From positions 1 through 64,000 of the forward strand of contig CALKXJ010000020.1 of NCBI GenBank assembly GCA_938003835.1: a DNA stretch of 64,000 nucleotides, in the 5' to 3' direction. How positions within the stretch are numbered: the first letter of the stretch is position 1; each line of letters starts with the position of its first letter. The DNA comes from an uncultured Bryobacteraceae bacterium (lineage in GTDB: Bacteria > Acidobacteriota > Terriglobia > Bryobacterales > Bryobacteraceae). Both the position numbers and the translations under genes were made by a program. This document shows, piece by piece, positions 40,472 to 49,338 of this stretch. The notes beneath the pieces were generated by a model. The model searched no databases. It had not been told where the DNA came from and saw only the letters and a list, made by a program, of their open reading frames with translations.

Positions 40472-41551
40472 CTACAGCAGCCCGTCGCGCCCGGTCGCTT
40501 CCAGGCGCTTGACCACGTCGCCGACCTGCTGGGCGCGGCTGCGGGGAACGATCAACAGGGCGTCGGGCGTGTCGACGACGACCAGATCCTCAACGCCCAC
40601 GAGGGCGACGAGTTTGCCCGGCGCTTCGACATAGTTGCCGCGCGAATCGAGCAGGAGAGCCTCGGTGCGCAACACGTTCGCCGCGGCGTCCTTCGGCATC
40701 AACTCGTAGACGGCGTTCCAACTGCCCAGATCGTTCCAGCCGATGTCCTCGGCGGCAAGCCCGACCACGTTGGAAGCCCTCTCGAGCACCGCGTAATCGA
40801 CCGAGATGTTTTCCGCGCGCGGATAGGACTCGCACAACTGTTTGTGAAACCCCCGGCTGCCGAATGGGGGCAGGGAAGCGAGCAGGGCAGCGGTCCGGGG
40901 AAGGTGGCGGCGGAAGGCTTCGAGAAACACCTCGGCGCGCCAGAAGAACATGCCCGAGTTCCAGTAGAAGCGGCCGGCGGCAAGGTACTGCGTGGCCGTC
41001 TCCAGGTCAGGCTTTTCGCGGAAGCGCAGCACCGGATAGGGCTCGAGGCTGCCGGGGACGACCCCCTCCGGGAATTCGATGTAGCCGTAGCCGGTCTCGG
41101 GCCAGCGCGGCGGGATGCCGATGACGACCAGCGCCTGGGACTCGGCGGCGCGGTACGCGGCCTCGATGAGCCGGCGGAAAGCCTCGGGCCGGCCGATGCG
41201 GTGATCTGCCGGGAAAACGCCGAGCACCGCTTCCGGATCGAGCTGGGCGAGGATCTGGGCGGCCAGGCCGAGGCAGGGGGCGGTGTTGCACTGGGCCGGC
41301 TCGGCCAGGATCTGCGCCCGGGGCACCTCGGGGAGCTGGCGCACGATCTGGTGCCGGAGCTCCTCGCTGGTCAGCACCCAGGTCCTCTCCGGTCCGACGA
41401 GAGGCCGGAGGCGCTCGGCTGTCTGCTGGAGCAGCGACGTTTCGTCGAACAGCGCGAGCAGTTGCTTGGGTGTGCGCCTGCGGCTGCGCGGCCAGAAGCG
41501 TGTGCCTCGCCCTCCGGCCAGGATGAGGGCGTATCTGCGAGAGGATGCCAT
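40472..41551 (-). CDS. manC: Mannose-1-phosphate guanylyltransferase
   Basis: A 359-residue nucleotidyltransferase starting with the signature ALILAGGRGTRFWPRSRRRTPKQLL and containing FPADHRIG, YGYIEFPEG, WNSGMFFWRAEVF and DLGSWNAVYEL. It makes GDP-mannose for glycan and exopolysaccharide synthesis. The length matches the single-domain form without a fused isomerase. It begins just downstream of lepB on the same strand, with 20 bases between, and may be read from the housekeeping operon. Confidence 0.93.
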   Translation of the reverse strand: MASSRRYALILAGGRGTRFWPRSRRRTPKQLLALFDETSLLQQTAERLRPLVGPERTWVLTSEELRHQIVRQLPEVPRAQILAEPAQCNTAPCLGLAAQILAQLDPEAVLGVFPADHRIGRPEAFRRLIEAAYRAAESQALVVIGIPPRWPETGYGYIEFPEGVVPGSLEPYPVLRFREKPDLETATQYLAAGRFYWNSGMFFWRAEVFLEAFRRHLPRTAALLASLPPFGSRGFHKQLCESYPRAENISVDYAVLERASNVVGLAAEDIGWNDLGSWNAVYELMPKDAAANVLRTEALLLDSRGNYVEAPGKLVALVGVEDLVVVDTPDALLIVPRSRAQQVGDVVKRLEATGRDGLL

Positions 41552-41571
41552 CGCCTTTGTCGCCGGCCCGC

Positions 41572-42381
41572 TTACGGATCCGCGATCGCGTGCGCCCGGA
41601 TCAGCTTGAAGGTGCGCCGCCAGCGGGTCTTCGTGAAGAAGTTCTGCACCAGGTCGAGCAGGTGATCGAAGCCGATGGTCGAACCGACCAGCCGCTCGGT
41701 GACCGTCTCGTAGGACCAGTAAATGATCAGGGGCTTGCCGATGATGTTCTCGCGCGGTACGAAACCCCAGTAGCGGCTGTCGAGCGAGGAATCGCGATTG
41801 TCCCCCAGCGCGAAGTAATGGCCCGGCGGCACGACCACCTCGCCGTTGACCACGTGGTTCTCCAGCATCTCCCGGGCCTGTTCATAAAGCCGCACGTTGG
41901 GTTCGCCGGGGAAGTTGTCCCGGTAGGAGTCGATGTAGTCGGTCTTGTGATACTTGTACGGCTCCTCGAGCGGCTTGCCGTTCAGGAAGACCTGCTTGTT
42001 GACGATCCGGATCCGGTCGCCGGGGATGCCGATCACCCGCTTGACGAAGGTCTGCTGGATATCGACCGGATAGCGGAAGACGATAATGTCGCCCCGCTTG
42101 ACCTGCTGGTAGGGAAGCAGGTACCGGCTGATGGGCCCGGCCGGAGCGTAGGCGAGCTTGTCGACCAGCAGGTGGTCGCCGATGAGGAGGGTGTCCTCCA
42201 TCGAGCCGGTCGGAATCACGAACGCCTGCACCAGCGTGGTGGTGCCGAACAGCAGCAGGAGGATGGTGACCGTCCACTCGGCGATGGTGCCGCGGGGTGG
42301 CTCCGCCTTCTTGGCCGGCTCTTGAGCCTTGGCCGGGGGCGCGCCGGCGTTCACGGCGACGTTCTGCTCACTCACAGACAA
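41572..42381 (-). CDS. lepB: Signal peptidase I
   Basis: A 269-residue membrane protease that removes signal peptides from exported proteins. One membrane segment (about 36-56) precedes the catalytic serine motif FVIPTGSMEDTLL (S60). The general-base lysine lies in TFVKRVIGIPGD (K114), and GDNRDSSLDSRYWGF is the third conserved box. The start is a TTG at 42381: a perfect AGGAGG lies 8 bases before it, whereas the in-frame GTG at 42375 would be too far from that site. It is at the distal end of the ffh-rplS-rnhB operon. Confidence 0.95.
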   Translation of the reverse strand: MSVSEQNVAVNAGAPPAKAQEPAKKAEPPRGTIAEWTVTILLLLFGTTTLVQAFVIPTGSMEDTLLIGDHLLVDKLAYAPAGPISRYLLPYQQVKRGDIIVFRYPVDIQQTFVKRVIGIPGDRIRIVNKQVFLNGKPLEEPYKYHKTDYIDSYRDNFPGEPNVRLYEQAREMLENHVVNGEVVVPPGHYFALGDNRDSSLDSRYWGFVPRENIIGKPLIIYWSYETVTERLVGSTIGFDHLLDLVQNFFTKTRWRRTFKLIRAHAIADP

Positions 42382-42432
42382 CCTCGTTACCTCCTCATTG
42401 TAGAAAATTGCATGCGGCCGCCCCGAACGTCC

Positions 42433-42774
42433 TCAGCTCTGATCGGCGCCCCGGCGCAGCGCCGCGCTCAGGTCCTGAAGCCGGAAGACCTCGAGCACCG
42501 ACAGGCACAGGTTCACCATCCCCAGGCCGCTCACCGCCCCGCGGAAGTAAGGGTTGATCCACAGGTCGCGCCAGGCCGGGGAGAGCCAGGAGAAGTAGTT
42601 GTTGTTCCAGTATGGCGACCAGGGGAATGCCAGAAGGAAGATGCCGACCTGGAAGCACAGAATCACCAGCAGCATCCCCACCAGCTTGTGGTGCCAGCGT
42701 ACGGGCGCCGCTCGAAGGCGATTGCGGGCGCCGCCGATCGCCGGCGCCGCCTGTTGCTGGTCGGCTGACGACAT
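42433..42774 (-). CDS. Small two-helix membrane protein of unknown function
   Basis: I do not recognise this family. The 113-residue product has a hydrophilic N-terminus, a membrane segment at about 31-50 (LVGMLLVILCFQVGIFLLAF), a Trp/Tyr-rich loop (SPYWNNNYFSWLSPAWRDLW) and a second segment at about 78-95. It starts 8 bases after the rnhB stop and ends 51 bases before lepB. Its position between two operon genes suggests a membrane function tied to export, but that is only context. Confidence 0.7.
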   Translation of the reverse strand: MSSADQQQAAPAIGGARNRLRAAPVRWHHKLVGMLLVILCFQVGIFLLAFPWSPYWNNNYFSWLSPAWRDLWINPYFRGAVSGLGMVNLCLSVLEVFRLQDLSAALRRGADQS

Positions 42775-42782
42775 GCGTGAAT

Positions 42783-43454
42783 TTAAGCTTCCTCGAAGAG
42801 CGCCTTCTGGTATCCTAACAGCCGCACGGGAGCGAAGCTGGTCCGGTGCTGCGGCGTGGGGCCGTAGCGGCGCAGCGCGGCCAGGTGCTCGGGCGAGGCG
42901 TAGCCCTTGTTGCGCGCGAGACCATACTCCGGGTAGATGCGATCCCATTCGGCGAGCGCCCGGTCCCGCTCCACCTTGGCGAGGATCGAGGCTGCGGCGA
43001 TCGAACGGCAGCGCGCGTCGCCGCGGATGAGCGCCTGCTGCGGAATCGGAACGTCGAGCCTGAGCGCGTCCACCAGCAGGAAATCCGGGGGCGGTTCGAG
43101 CTTTGCGGCGGCCAGCTTCATGGCCAGGCGCGACGCCTCGAGAATGTTGATCCGGTCGATGACCTCCGCCTCCACCCAGGCGACCGCCCAGGCCTCCGCC
43201 CACTGCTTGATCTGGGCGGCCAGCTCCTCGCGCCGCTCAGGGGCGAGCTGCTTGCTGTCACGCAGCCCGCGGATCGGCCGCGCCGGGTTGAGCACCACGG
43301 CGGCGGCGTAGACCGAACCGAACAGGCATCCCCGCCCGGCCTCGTCCAGCCCCGCGATGCGCAAAAAGCCGCGCTTGCGTGCCGCCGCCTCCCAATCCGA
43401 GCGGCAGCGCTCAGCAAGTCTGCCGGCCGGGTGGGCGGGGGGCTTCCGGGGCAC
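42783..43454 (-). CDS. rnhB: Ribonuclease HII
   Basis: A 223-residue enzyme that cuts the RNA strand of RNA-DNA hybrids and single ribonucleotides in DNA. The catalytic motif LRIAGLDEAGRG (D37, E38) is followed by LRDSKQL, DFLLVDALRLD and AAASILAKVERD. The start is a GTG at 43454, 2 bases after the rplS stop. Order trmD-rplS-rnhB is the usual one in many bacteria. Confidence 0.95.
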   Translation of the reverse strand: MPRKPPAHPAGRLAERCRSDWEAAARKRGFLRIAGLDEAGRGCLFGSVYAAAVVLNPARPIRGLRDSKQLAPERREELAAQIKQWAEAWAVAWVEAEVIDRINILEASRLAMKLAAAKLEPPPDFLLVDALRLDVPIPQQALIRGDARCRSIAAASILAKVERDRALAEWDRIYPEYGLARNKGYASPEHLAALRRYGPTPQHRTSFAPVRLLGYQKALFEEA

Positions 43455-43456
43455 AG

Positions 43457-43840
43457 TTACTGGCCGGCGGGCGTCTCGGCAGCGGGCTGTTTGGCGGTCC
43501 GCTCCTTCAAACGCGCCGCCTTGCCCCGCAGGCCGCGCAGGTAGTACAGCTTGGCGCGCCGCGCCCGGCCGGTGCGCACGACGTCGATGTGATCGATCAC
43601 CGGCGCATGCAGCGGGAAGATGCGCTCGACGCCGTGGCCGAAGCTGATCTTCCGCACGGTCACCGTTTCGGAAATGCCGCGGTTGTTACGGGCGATCACG
43701 ACGCCTTCGAAGGCCTGAAGGCGTTCCTTGTCGCCTTCCTTGATCTTGACGTGCACGCGGATGGTGTCGCCGGGCCGAAAATCCGGCAGATCCTTTCGCA
43801 GGTATTTCTCGGTCGCTTTCTCAATCAACGGATTGCTCAT
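43457..43840 (-). CDS. rplS: 50S ribosomal protein L19
   Basis: A 127-residue protein with the L19 signature: [43 protein letters not shown] and [14 protein letters not shown]. It ends with a slightly extended Ala/Lys/Pro-rich tail ([14 protein letters not shown]). The ATG at 43840 overlaps the trmD stop as ATGA. The frame is open upstream but the upstream residues are not L19. Confidence 0.97.
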   Translation of the reverse strand: MSNPLIEKATEKYLRKDLPDFRPGDTIRVHVKIKEGDKERLQAFEGVVIARNNRGISETVTVRKISFGHGVERIFPLHAPVIDHIDVVRTGRARRAKLYYLRGLRGKAARLKERTAKQPAAETPAGQ

Positions 43841-44592
43841 GGTCGTAATTCCTTTTCGATGGATGCCGTGGCGCCGGTGTGGGCCGGGTTGCGGAGCCGG
43901 CCGAGGAGGTCGGGCCTGAGGCGCGCGGTCTTCTCGAGCGCCGCCTGCCGGCGCCAGCGCCGGATTTCGGCGTGGTTGCCGCTCAGCAGCACGGCCGGCA
44001 CGCCCCAGCCGCGGAAGACGGCCGGACGGGTATAGTGCGGGCAATCGAGCAGCAGGCCCTCGGGCTCGCCGAGGCCGGTGAAAGACTCTGAAACGACGGA
44101 GCGCTCGTTGCCGACCACGCCGGGCACCAGCCGCGCGACGGCATCGATGATGACGGCGGCGGCCAGCTCGCCTCCGCTCAAGACGTAATCGCCGATCGAG
44201 AGCTCCTCATCGGCCAGGTGCTCGGCCACCCGCTCATCGACGCCTTCATAACGCCCGCAGATGAGCAGCAGACCTTCGAGCCGGCTGTACTCCCAGGCCT
44301 TGGCCTGATCGAAGAGCCGTCCCTGCGCCGATAGCAGGACGATGCGTTGCGCCGGCGAGCGCTCGGGCCAGATCTCCTCGGCGGCCTGGAAGATGGGTTC
44401 GGGTTTGAGCACCATGCCCTCGCCACCCCCGAACGGGCGATCGTCTACAGTCCGATGGCGGTCCGAGGTCCACCGCCGCAGGTCGTGCACCTGGACCCGG
44501 ATGCGGCCCGAAGCAATAGCACGCCCGACGACGCCGTGTTCGAACGGGCCGCGGAAAAAGTCCGGGAAGATCGTCAGGACGTGAAACTCCAT
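43837..44592 (-). CDS. trmD: tRNA (guanine-37-N1)-methyltransferase
   Basis: A 251-residue SPOUT-fold enzyme that methylates G37 of tRNAs and so prevents frameshifting. The start [40 protein letters not shown] and the knot motif [13 protein letters not shown] are diagnostic, as is [12 protein letters not shown]. Its ATG overlaps the rimM stop by one base (TAATG). Length and motifs are normal. Confidence 0.97.
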   Translation of the reverse strand: MEFHVLTIFPDFFRGPFEHGVVGRAIASGRIRVQVHDLRRWTSDRHRTVDDRPFGGGEGMVLKPEPIFQAAEEIWPERSPAQRIVLLSAQGRLFDQAKAWEYSRLEGLLLICGRYEGVDERVAEHLADEELSIGDYVLSGGELAAAVIIDAVARLVPGVVGNERSVVSESFTGLGEPEGLLLDCPHYTRPAVFRGWGVPAVLLSGNHAEIRRWRRQAALEKTARLRPDLLGRLRNPAHTGATASIEKELRP

Positions 44593-45164
44593 TACCTGTT
44601 CAGGTCTTTGAGGCCGTCTGGAAGCTCAACGACGATCCGCCGGCCTGCGGTGTCCACTTCGCGGCAGATCGAGGCGGCGAAAGGGACCAGCATCTCATCG
44701 CCGGGCGCGCCCGTAACCACCTCGAGCAGGATGCCGCCGGGCAGCTCGATCCAGGCCGTCACGCGTCCGATCGGCTGGCCGGTCCGGTCCACCATCTCGC
44801 AGCCGATCAGGTCCGACAGATAGACCTCCCCTTCCGGCAGAGGCATCCGCTCGGCGAGCGGAATCTGGACCTCCGCGCCCTGCCACGGCTCGGCTTGGTC
44901 TATCGAATCCACGGTCTCAAACTTGAAAATCAACCGCCGGCCGTGCCGGCGGATGCGCTCGACTTTGAAGCGGCGCGGGCTTCCGGCAGGGCCTCCGGCC
45001 GGGCGGAGGACCACTTCCGTGAGGTGTCCGAACCGTTCGGGATGACTGCTCAGCGGAACCGCTGCCAGCTCGCCCCGGTTGCCCCACGTCCGCGTCAGCC
45101 GGGCCACCGTCACCCAGTCCTCGGTCCGGACCGGGTCCGAACCTCCAGAATCTCCCCTGAGCAC
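44592..45164 (-). CDS. rimM: 16S rRNA-processing protein RimM
   Basis: Up to 190 residues. The N-terminal beta barrel begins [23 protein letters not shown], and the C-terminal PRC-barrel follows ([19 protein letters not shown]). RimM binds S19 during 30S maturation. The start is uncertain. A GTG at 45164 gives the longest form but has no clear ribosome site. A GTG at 45113, just before TVARL, has GAGG 5 bases upstream. The stop overlaps the trmD start. Confidence 0.92.
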   Translation of the reverse strand: MLRGDSGGSDPVRTEDWVTVARLTRTWGNRGELAAVPLSSHPERFGHLTEVVLRPAGGPAGSPRRFKVERIRRHGRRLIFKFETVDSIDQAEPWQGAEVQIPLAERMPLPEGEVYLSDLIGCEMVDRTGQPIGRVTAWIELPGGILLEVVTGAPGDEMLVPFAASICREVDTAGRRIVVELPDGLKDLNR

Positions 45165-45173
45165 CAGCCGGCG

Positions 45174-45413
45174 CTACTCAAGAATCTCCAGCGTGAACCG
45201 GCGATTCAGTTTCATGCCGGCCGCGCCCAGCAGCGTCCGGATCGATCGGGCCGTTCTGCCCTGCTTGCCGATCACCTTGCCCAGGTCACTCGGCGCGACG
45301 CGCAACTCGAGGACGGTCACCTGCTCCCCTTGCACCTCACGCACGCTGACCTGCTCCGGGATGTCCACGAGAGCCTTCGCGATGTCCTCGACGAGTTCCT
45401 TCATCCCTGCCAT
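45174..45413 (-). CDS. khpA: KH-domain RNA-binding protein (KhpA type)
   Basis: A 79-residue single KH domain. The GKQG loop in [20 protein letters not shown] is the RNA-binding GxxG. It lies between rpsP and rimM, the classic position of KhpA/YlqC, a partner of KhpB in RNA chaperoning and cell-size control in Firmicutes. The ATG has TAGGACAGGAG-like sequence upstream. Confidence 0.93.
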   Translation of the reverse strand: MAGMKELVEDIAKALVDIPEQVSVREVQGEQVTVLELRVAPSDLGKVIGKQGRTARSIRTLLGAAGMKLNRRFTLEILE

Positions 45414-45495
45414 GACAGCGACTCCTGTCCTAGCTTGATGATAGCACCTGGGGCCGAAGCCGAACCCGCCGGATCGCGAGGCGCGGAGCCCGGCG

Positions 45496-45738
45496 TCAGG
45501 CCGACTTGGGGTAGCTCTTCATCAGGCGCACCACCGTGTCCGAAGGTTGCGCCCCCAGTCGCATCCAGTGTTCGATGCGGTCATGCTTGAGCTCGACTAC
45601 CGCCGGATCGGCAACGGGATTGTAATGCCCCACCACCTCGACGCAGTCGCTGTCGCGGGCTTTTCGCTGGTCAATGACCACTACCCGGTAGGTAGGTTTC
45701 TTCTTGGCGCCGAAGCGGGCCAGCCGAATTCGCAACAT
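45496..45738 (-). CDS. rpsP: 30S ribosomal protein S16
   Basis: An 80-residue protein starting [23 protein letters not shown], which is the S16 signature, followed by EVVGHYNP and [17 protein letters not shown]. Normal length. It is 40 bases downstream of ffh on the same strand. Confidence 0.97.
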   Translation of the reverse strand: MLRIRLARFGAKKKPTYRVVVIDQRKARDSDCVEVVGHYNPVADPAVVELKHDRIEHWMRLGAQPSDTVVRLMKSYPKSA

Positions 45739-45778
45739 AAGAATTTCCAGTTCTCTCGAAGTCTTTCCTGCTCCGTTG

Positions 45779-47146
<1,368 letters not shown>

Positions 47147-47254
47147 GGCTTGACGGGAACCGCTGGGGCTAACCTCGGCGCGGTTCTGCCTCGGCGAGAC
47201 CCGCCGGCGCGCCGTGCGGCGCCTCCGGCAGGCAATTCCAAGGTGCTCCAGTCG

Positions 47255-47263
47255 ATTATATCA
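47255..47263 (-). promoter_or_regulatory. Extended -10 promoter for the ffh operon
   Basis: TGATATAAT on the minus strand is a perfect TATAAT preceded by TGn, the extended -10 form that does not need a good -35. Initiation near 47248 would give a leader of about 100 bases before ffh. It overlaps the stop codon of the upstream protease gene. Confidence 0.55.
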
Positions 47264-48121
47264 ATTCCGGCCGGCTCCCGGCTCCGGCAGCGGAGCCTGC
47301 GGGTCCGGCGAGAGCACGCAGACGAATTCGCCGATGACGCGGAACCGCTGCTCCTCCGGAACGAGCTCGAAAGCTTCGAACTCCGGGTTGAGGGGTTCCA
47401 GGCGGATCCGTTCGTGCTCCCAGGTGCCGTCTTCGCGGACGCGTTTCACAGACCGGTAGATCTTCACCGTGTAGCGCTGGCCCCCCTCCTCGGATTCGCC
47501 CAGATCCTCGATGAGGAGCTTGCGGCCCTGGCGCGAGCCGGCGACGCCCGCGCGGAAGACGCAGAGCGAGCCGTCGGGGATCTCCGGCTCCATGGAGCGC
47601 CCCACCACGCGCGCGACGAACATGTTCTGCTCCAGCCGCAGACCGGGCGGCGCCTCGATCCAGCCCTCGGCCTCGACCTCCATGAGGTCGCCAAAACGCC
47701 CGGCGGCGGCCCGGCAGGAGTAAACCGGAAGGTGCGTGCGAAACGGCTGCACGGTGGCCGAGACGTGCTTGTTGTAGAGCCACTGAAGCGTCGTTTCCGG
47801 ATTGCCGAGAAGGATCGGTCGGCGCTCGGAGATGCGCAGCGTGTTCGATAGCGTCTCCTCGAGCCAGCCGAGAAACTCCTCCGGGGTCTGCTCGCGGCTC
47901 TTGACGCGCAGGTCGTCCTCGAGTAACTTGAGGAGCTCGGCATCCTCGGGAGCGGCGATGCGGTCCCAGTCGCGCCGAAGCCGCACGCTGATCTGGCGCC
48001 CCTCCGGATCGTAGAGGAGGACGCCGGCCGCCTCCGCCGGACGGCCCGGCAGCGCGATCTCGAGCACCGAGTACTCCCCCAGCCGGGTGGCGACGACTGT
48101 CGAGGGTATGCTCCGGGGCAC
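47261..48121 (-). CDS. LexA-like S24 autoprotease with a non-HTH N-terminal domain
   Basis: A protein of about 286 residues. The C-terminal half is an S24/LexA-UmuD peptidase: VVGRSMEPEIPDG carries the Ser (S176) and YTVKIYRS the Lys (K220). A likely self-cleavage Ala-Gly (A140-G141 in RAAAGRFG) lies 35 residues before the Ser, almost the spacing in LexA. The N-terminal 135 residues (LGEYSVLEIALPGRP, VLLYDPEGRQISVRL, EETLSNTLRI) show no helix-turn-helix and are unfamiliar to me. The GTG at 48121 is a best guess; the frame is open further upstream, under the VWFA gene. It sits between that gene and ffh. Confidence 0.75.
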   Translation of the reverse strand: MPRSIPSTVVATRLGEYSVLEIALPGRPAEAAGVLLYDPEGRQISVRLRRDWDRIAAPEDAELLKLLEDDLRVKSREQTPEEFLGWLEETLSNTLRISERRPILLGNPETTLQWLYNKHVSATVQPFRTHLPVYSCRAAAGRFGDLMEVEAEGWIEAPPGLRLEQNMFVARVVGRSMEPEIPDGSLCVFRAGVAGSRQGRKLLIEDLGESEEGGQRYTVKIYRSVKRVREDGTWEHERIRLEPLNPEFEAFELVPEEQRFRVIGEFVCVLSPDPQAPLPEPGAGRN

Positions 48122-48159
48122 CGTCTCGCTTATGTTATCGGCAAAGCCGGGCGCCCGCT

Positions 48160-49179
48160 TCAAGGGGCATACGGGTAGTACCCCTTGCGGTGCCTGACGA
48201 TGACATTCGGCAGCGCCACCTCGACCCGGAGCTGGCGAAAGATGCGGGGCTCGTCGGTCGAAGTCGGCACGTAGCGCAGGATGTATTGCGTGGTGATCTC
48301 GCCCTGGAGCGCCGCGATGGAGTTGAAGACGGCCCGGGCGATCTGACTGGCGTAGCCGCCCGTGCCTACTGTGATAGCGTAATTGCCGGCGTCGGAGGGT
48401 TTCGACAGATAGCCGGAAACGTCCTGATACGGGTTGTCGAGCGGGTATTCGACGCGGCCGCCCGTCTCGCGCGCCAGCTTCAGCAGGTTGCTCTCCTCCT
48501 CGGCGTAGAAGGAGAACGAGACCGTGCTCATGGCGTGAATCGTCACCAGGTTGCGCTGGGCCAGCTCGAGCACCTCGGCGAGCGTCTTCGAGGAGGCGTT
48601 GTCGTGCCCGTCGCCGATGATGACGATCACGCGGCGCGGCTCGATCGGCTCGCCCTCGACCAGTTGCCGATTGGTGCACGCCATGTAGATGGCGTCGAAC
48701 AGCGCCGCGCCGCCGCCCGGCTTCATCTTGCGGATCTGCTCGACGATCTCGCTCGGGTCGTGCGTGGTGTTCACCAGCAGCTCGGGCTGGTTGCTGTAAG
48801 CGATCAGGTAGCCGCTGAAGCGCGGGTCTTCGGGCATCAGGGCCAGCACCAGATCCTGCGCCGCGCTCTGGAACGTCTTCCAGTGCAGCCGCTGGGCGTT
48901 ACTCTGATCGATCAGGAAGCCGATCACCACCGGCTGGTTGCGCTCGGCGCTGAAGTAAGCGATCTTCTGCTCGACGCCCTGGTCGAAGATCTTGAAATCT
49001 TTCTCGGTGAGGTTGGAGACGAAGCGGCCCTGCTGGTCGGTCACGGTGACCGGGACGACCACTTCGTTGACGTGGACGCGTATCGGCCCGGGCGCCTGCT
49101 GGGAGCTCTGGCCGGCGAGGCCCCCCTGATAAATCAGGAGCGCCACCGCCACCGCGACCGGAAGGAATCGCCCCAGCAT
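48160..49179 (-). CDS. VWFA-related acidobacterial secreted protein
   Basis: A protein of about 339 residues with a signal peptide (LPVAVAVALLIYQGGLAG). The N-terminal strand region (VHVNEVVVPVTVTDQQGRFVSNL, then DFKIFDQGVEQKI) precedes a von Willebrand A domain whose MIDAS starts GFLIDQSNAQ, with the second Ser of DxSxS replaced by Ala. VIVIIGDGHDNAS supplies the later Asp. It ends with the HRKGYYPYAP motif typical of the acidobacterial VWFA-related family, whose function is unknown. I chose the ATG at 49179 for the signal peptide and a nearby AAGGA. Confidence 0.88.
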   Translation of the reverse strand: MLGRFLPVAVAVALLIYQGGLAGQSSQQAPGPIRVHVNEVVVPVTVTDQQGRFVSNLTEKDFKIFDQGVEQKIAYFSAERNQPVVIGFLIDQSNAQRLHWKTFQSAAQDLVLALMPEDPRFSGYLIAYSNQPELLVNTTHDPSEIVEQIRKMKPGGGAALFDAIYMACTNRQLVEGEPIEPRRVIVIIGDGHDNASSKTLAEVLELAQRNLVTIHAMSTVSFSFYAEEESNLLKLARETGGRVEYPLDNPYQDVSGYLSKPSDAGNYAITVGTGGYASQIARAVFNSIAALQGEITTQYILRYVPTSTDEPRIFRQLRVEVALPNVIVRHRKGYYPYAP

Positions 49180-49203
49180 GGAGATCCGGTTTCCTTGCCC
49201 ACA

Positions 49204-49209
49204 ATTATA
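49204..49209 (-). promoter_or_regulatory. Perfect -10 (TATAAT) for the VWFA gene
   Basis: TATAAT on the minus strand, 24 bases before the ATG at 49179, with AAGGA between. No convincing -35 is seen. It is paired with a divergent promoter at 49262-49291. Confidence 0.5.
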
Positions 49210-49261
49210 ACGCGCTGCTCTGCCGCTCCGTTGCACCGCAGCGGGGACGGGAGGCGGGCAC

Positions 49262-49291
49262 TTGTGGGAAAGGGGGCAACAAATCTATAAT
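49262..49291 (+). promoter_or_regulatory. Sigma-70-like promoter for korAB
   Basis: TTGTGG at 49262-49267, an 18-base spacer and a perfect TATAAT at 49286-49291. Initiation near 49298 places an in-frame TTG at 49291 outside the transcript and supports the korA start at 49339. Confidence 0.55.
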
Positions 49292-49338
49292 TGGGCGCAA
49301 GAGGGGATGCAAATCCTGGCTCTGCATTCAAAATCCCA

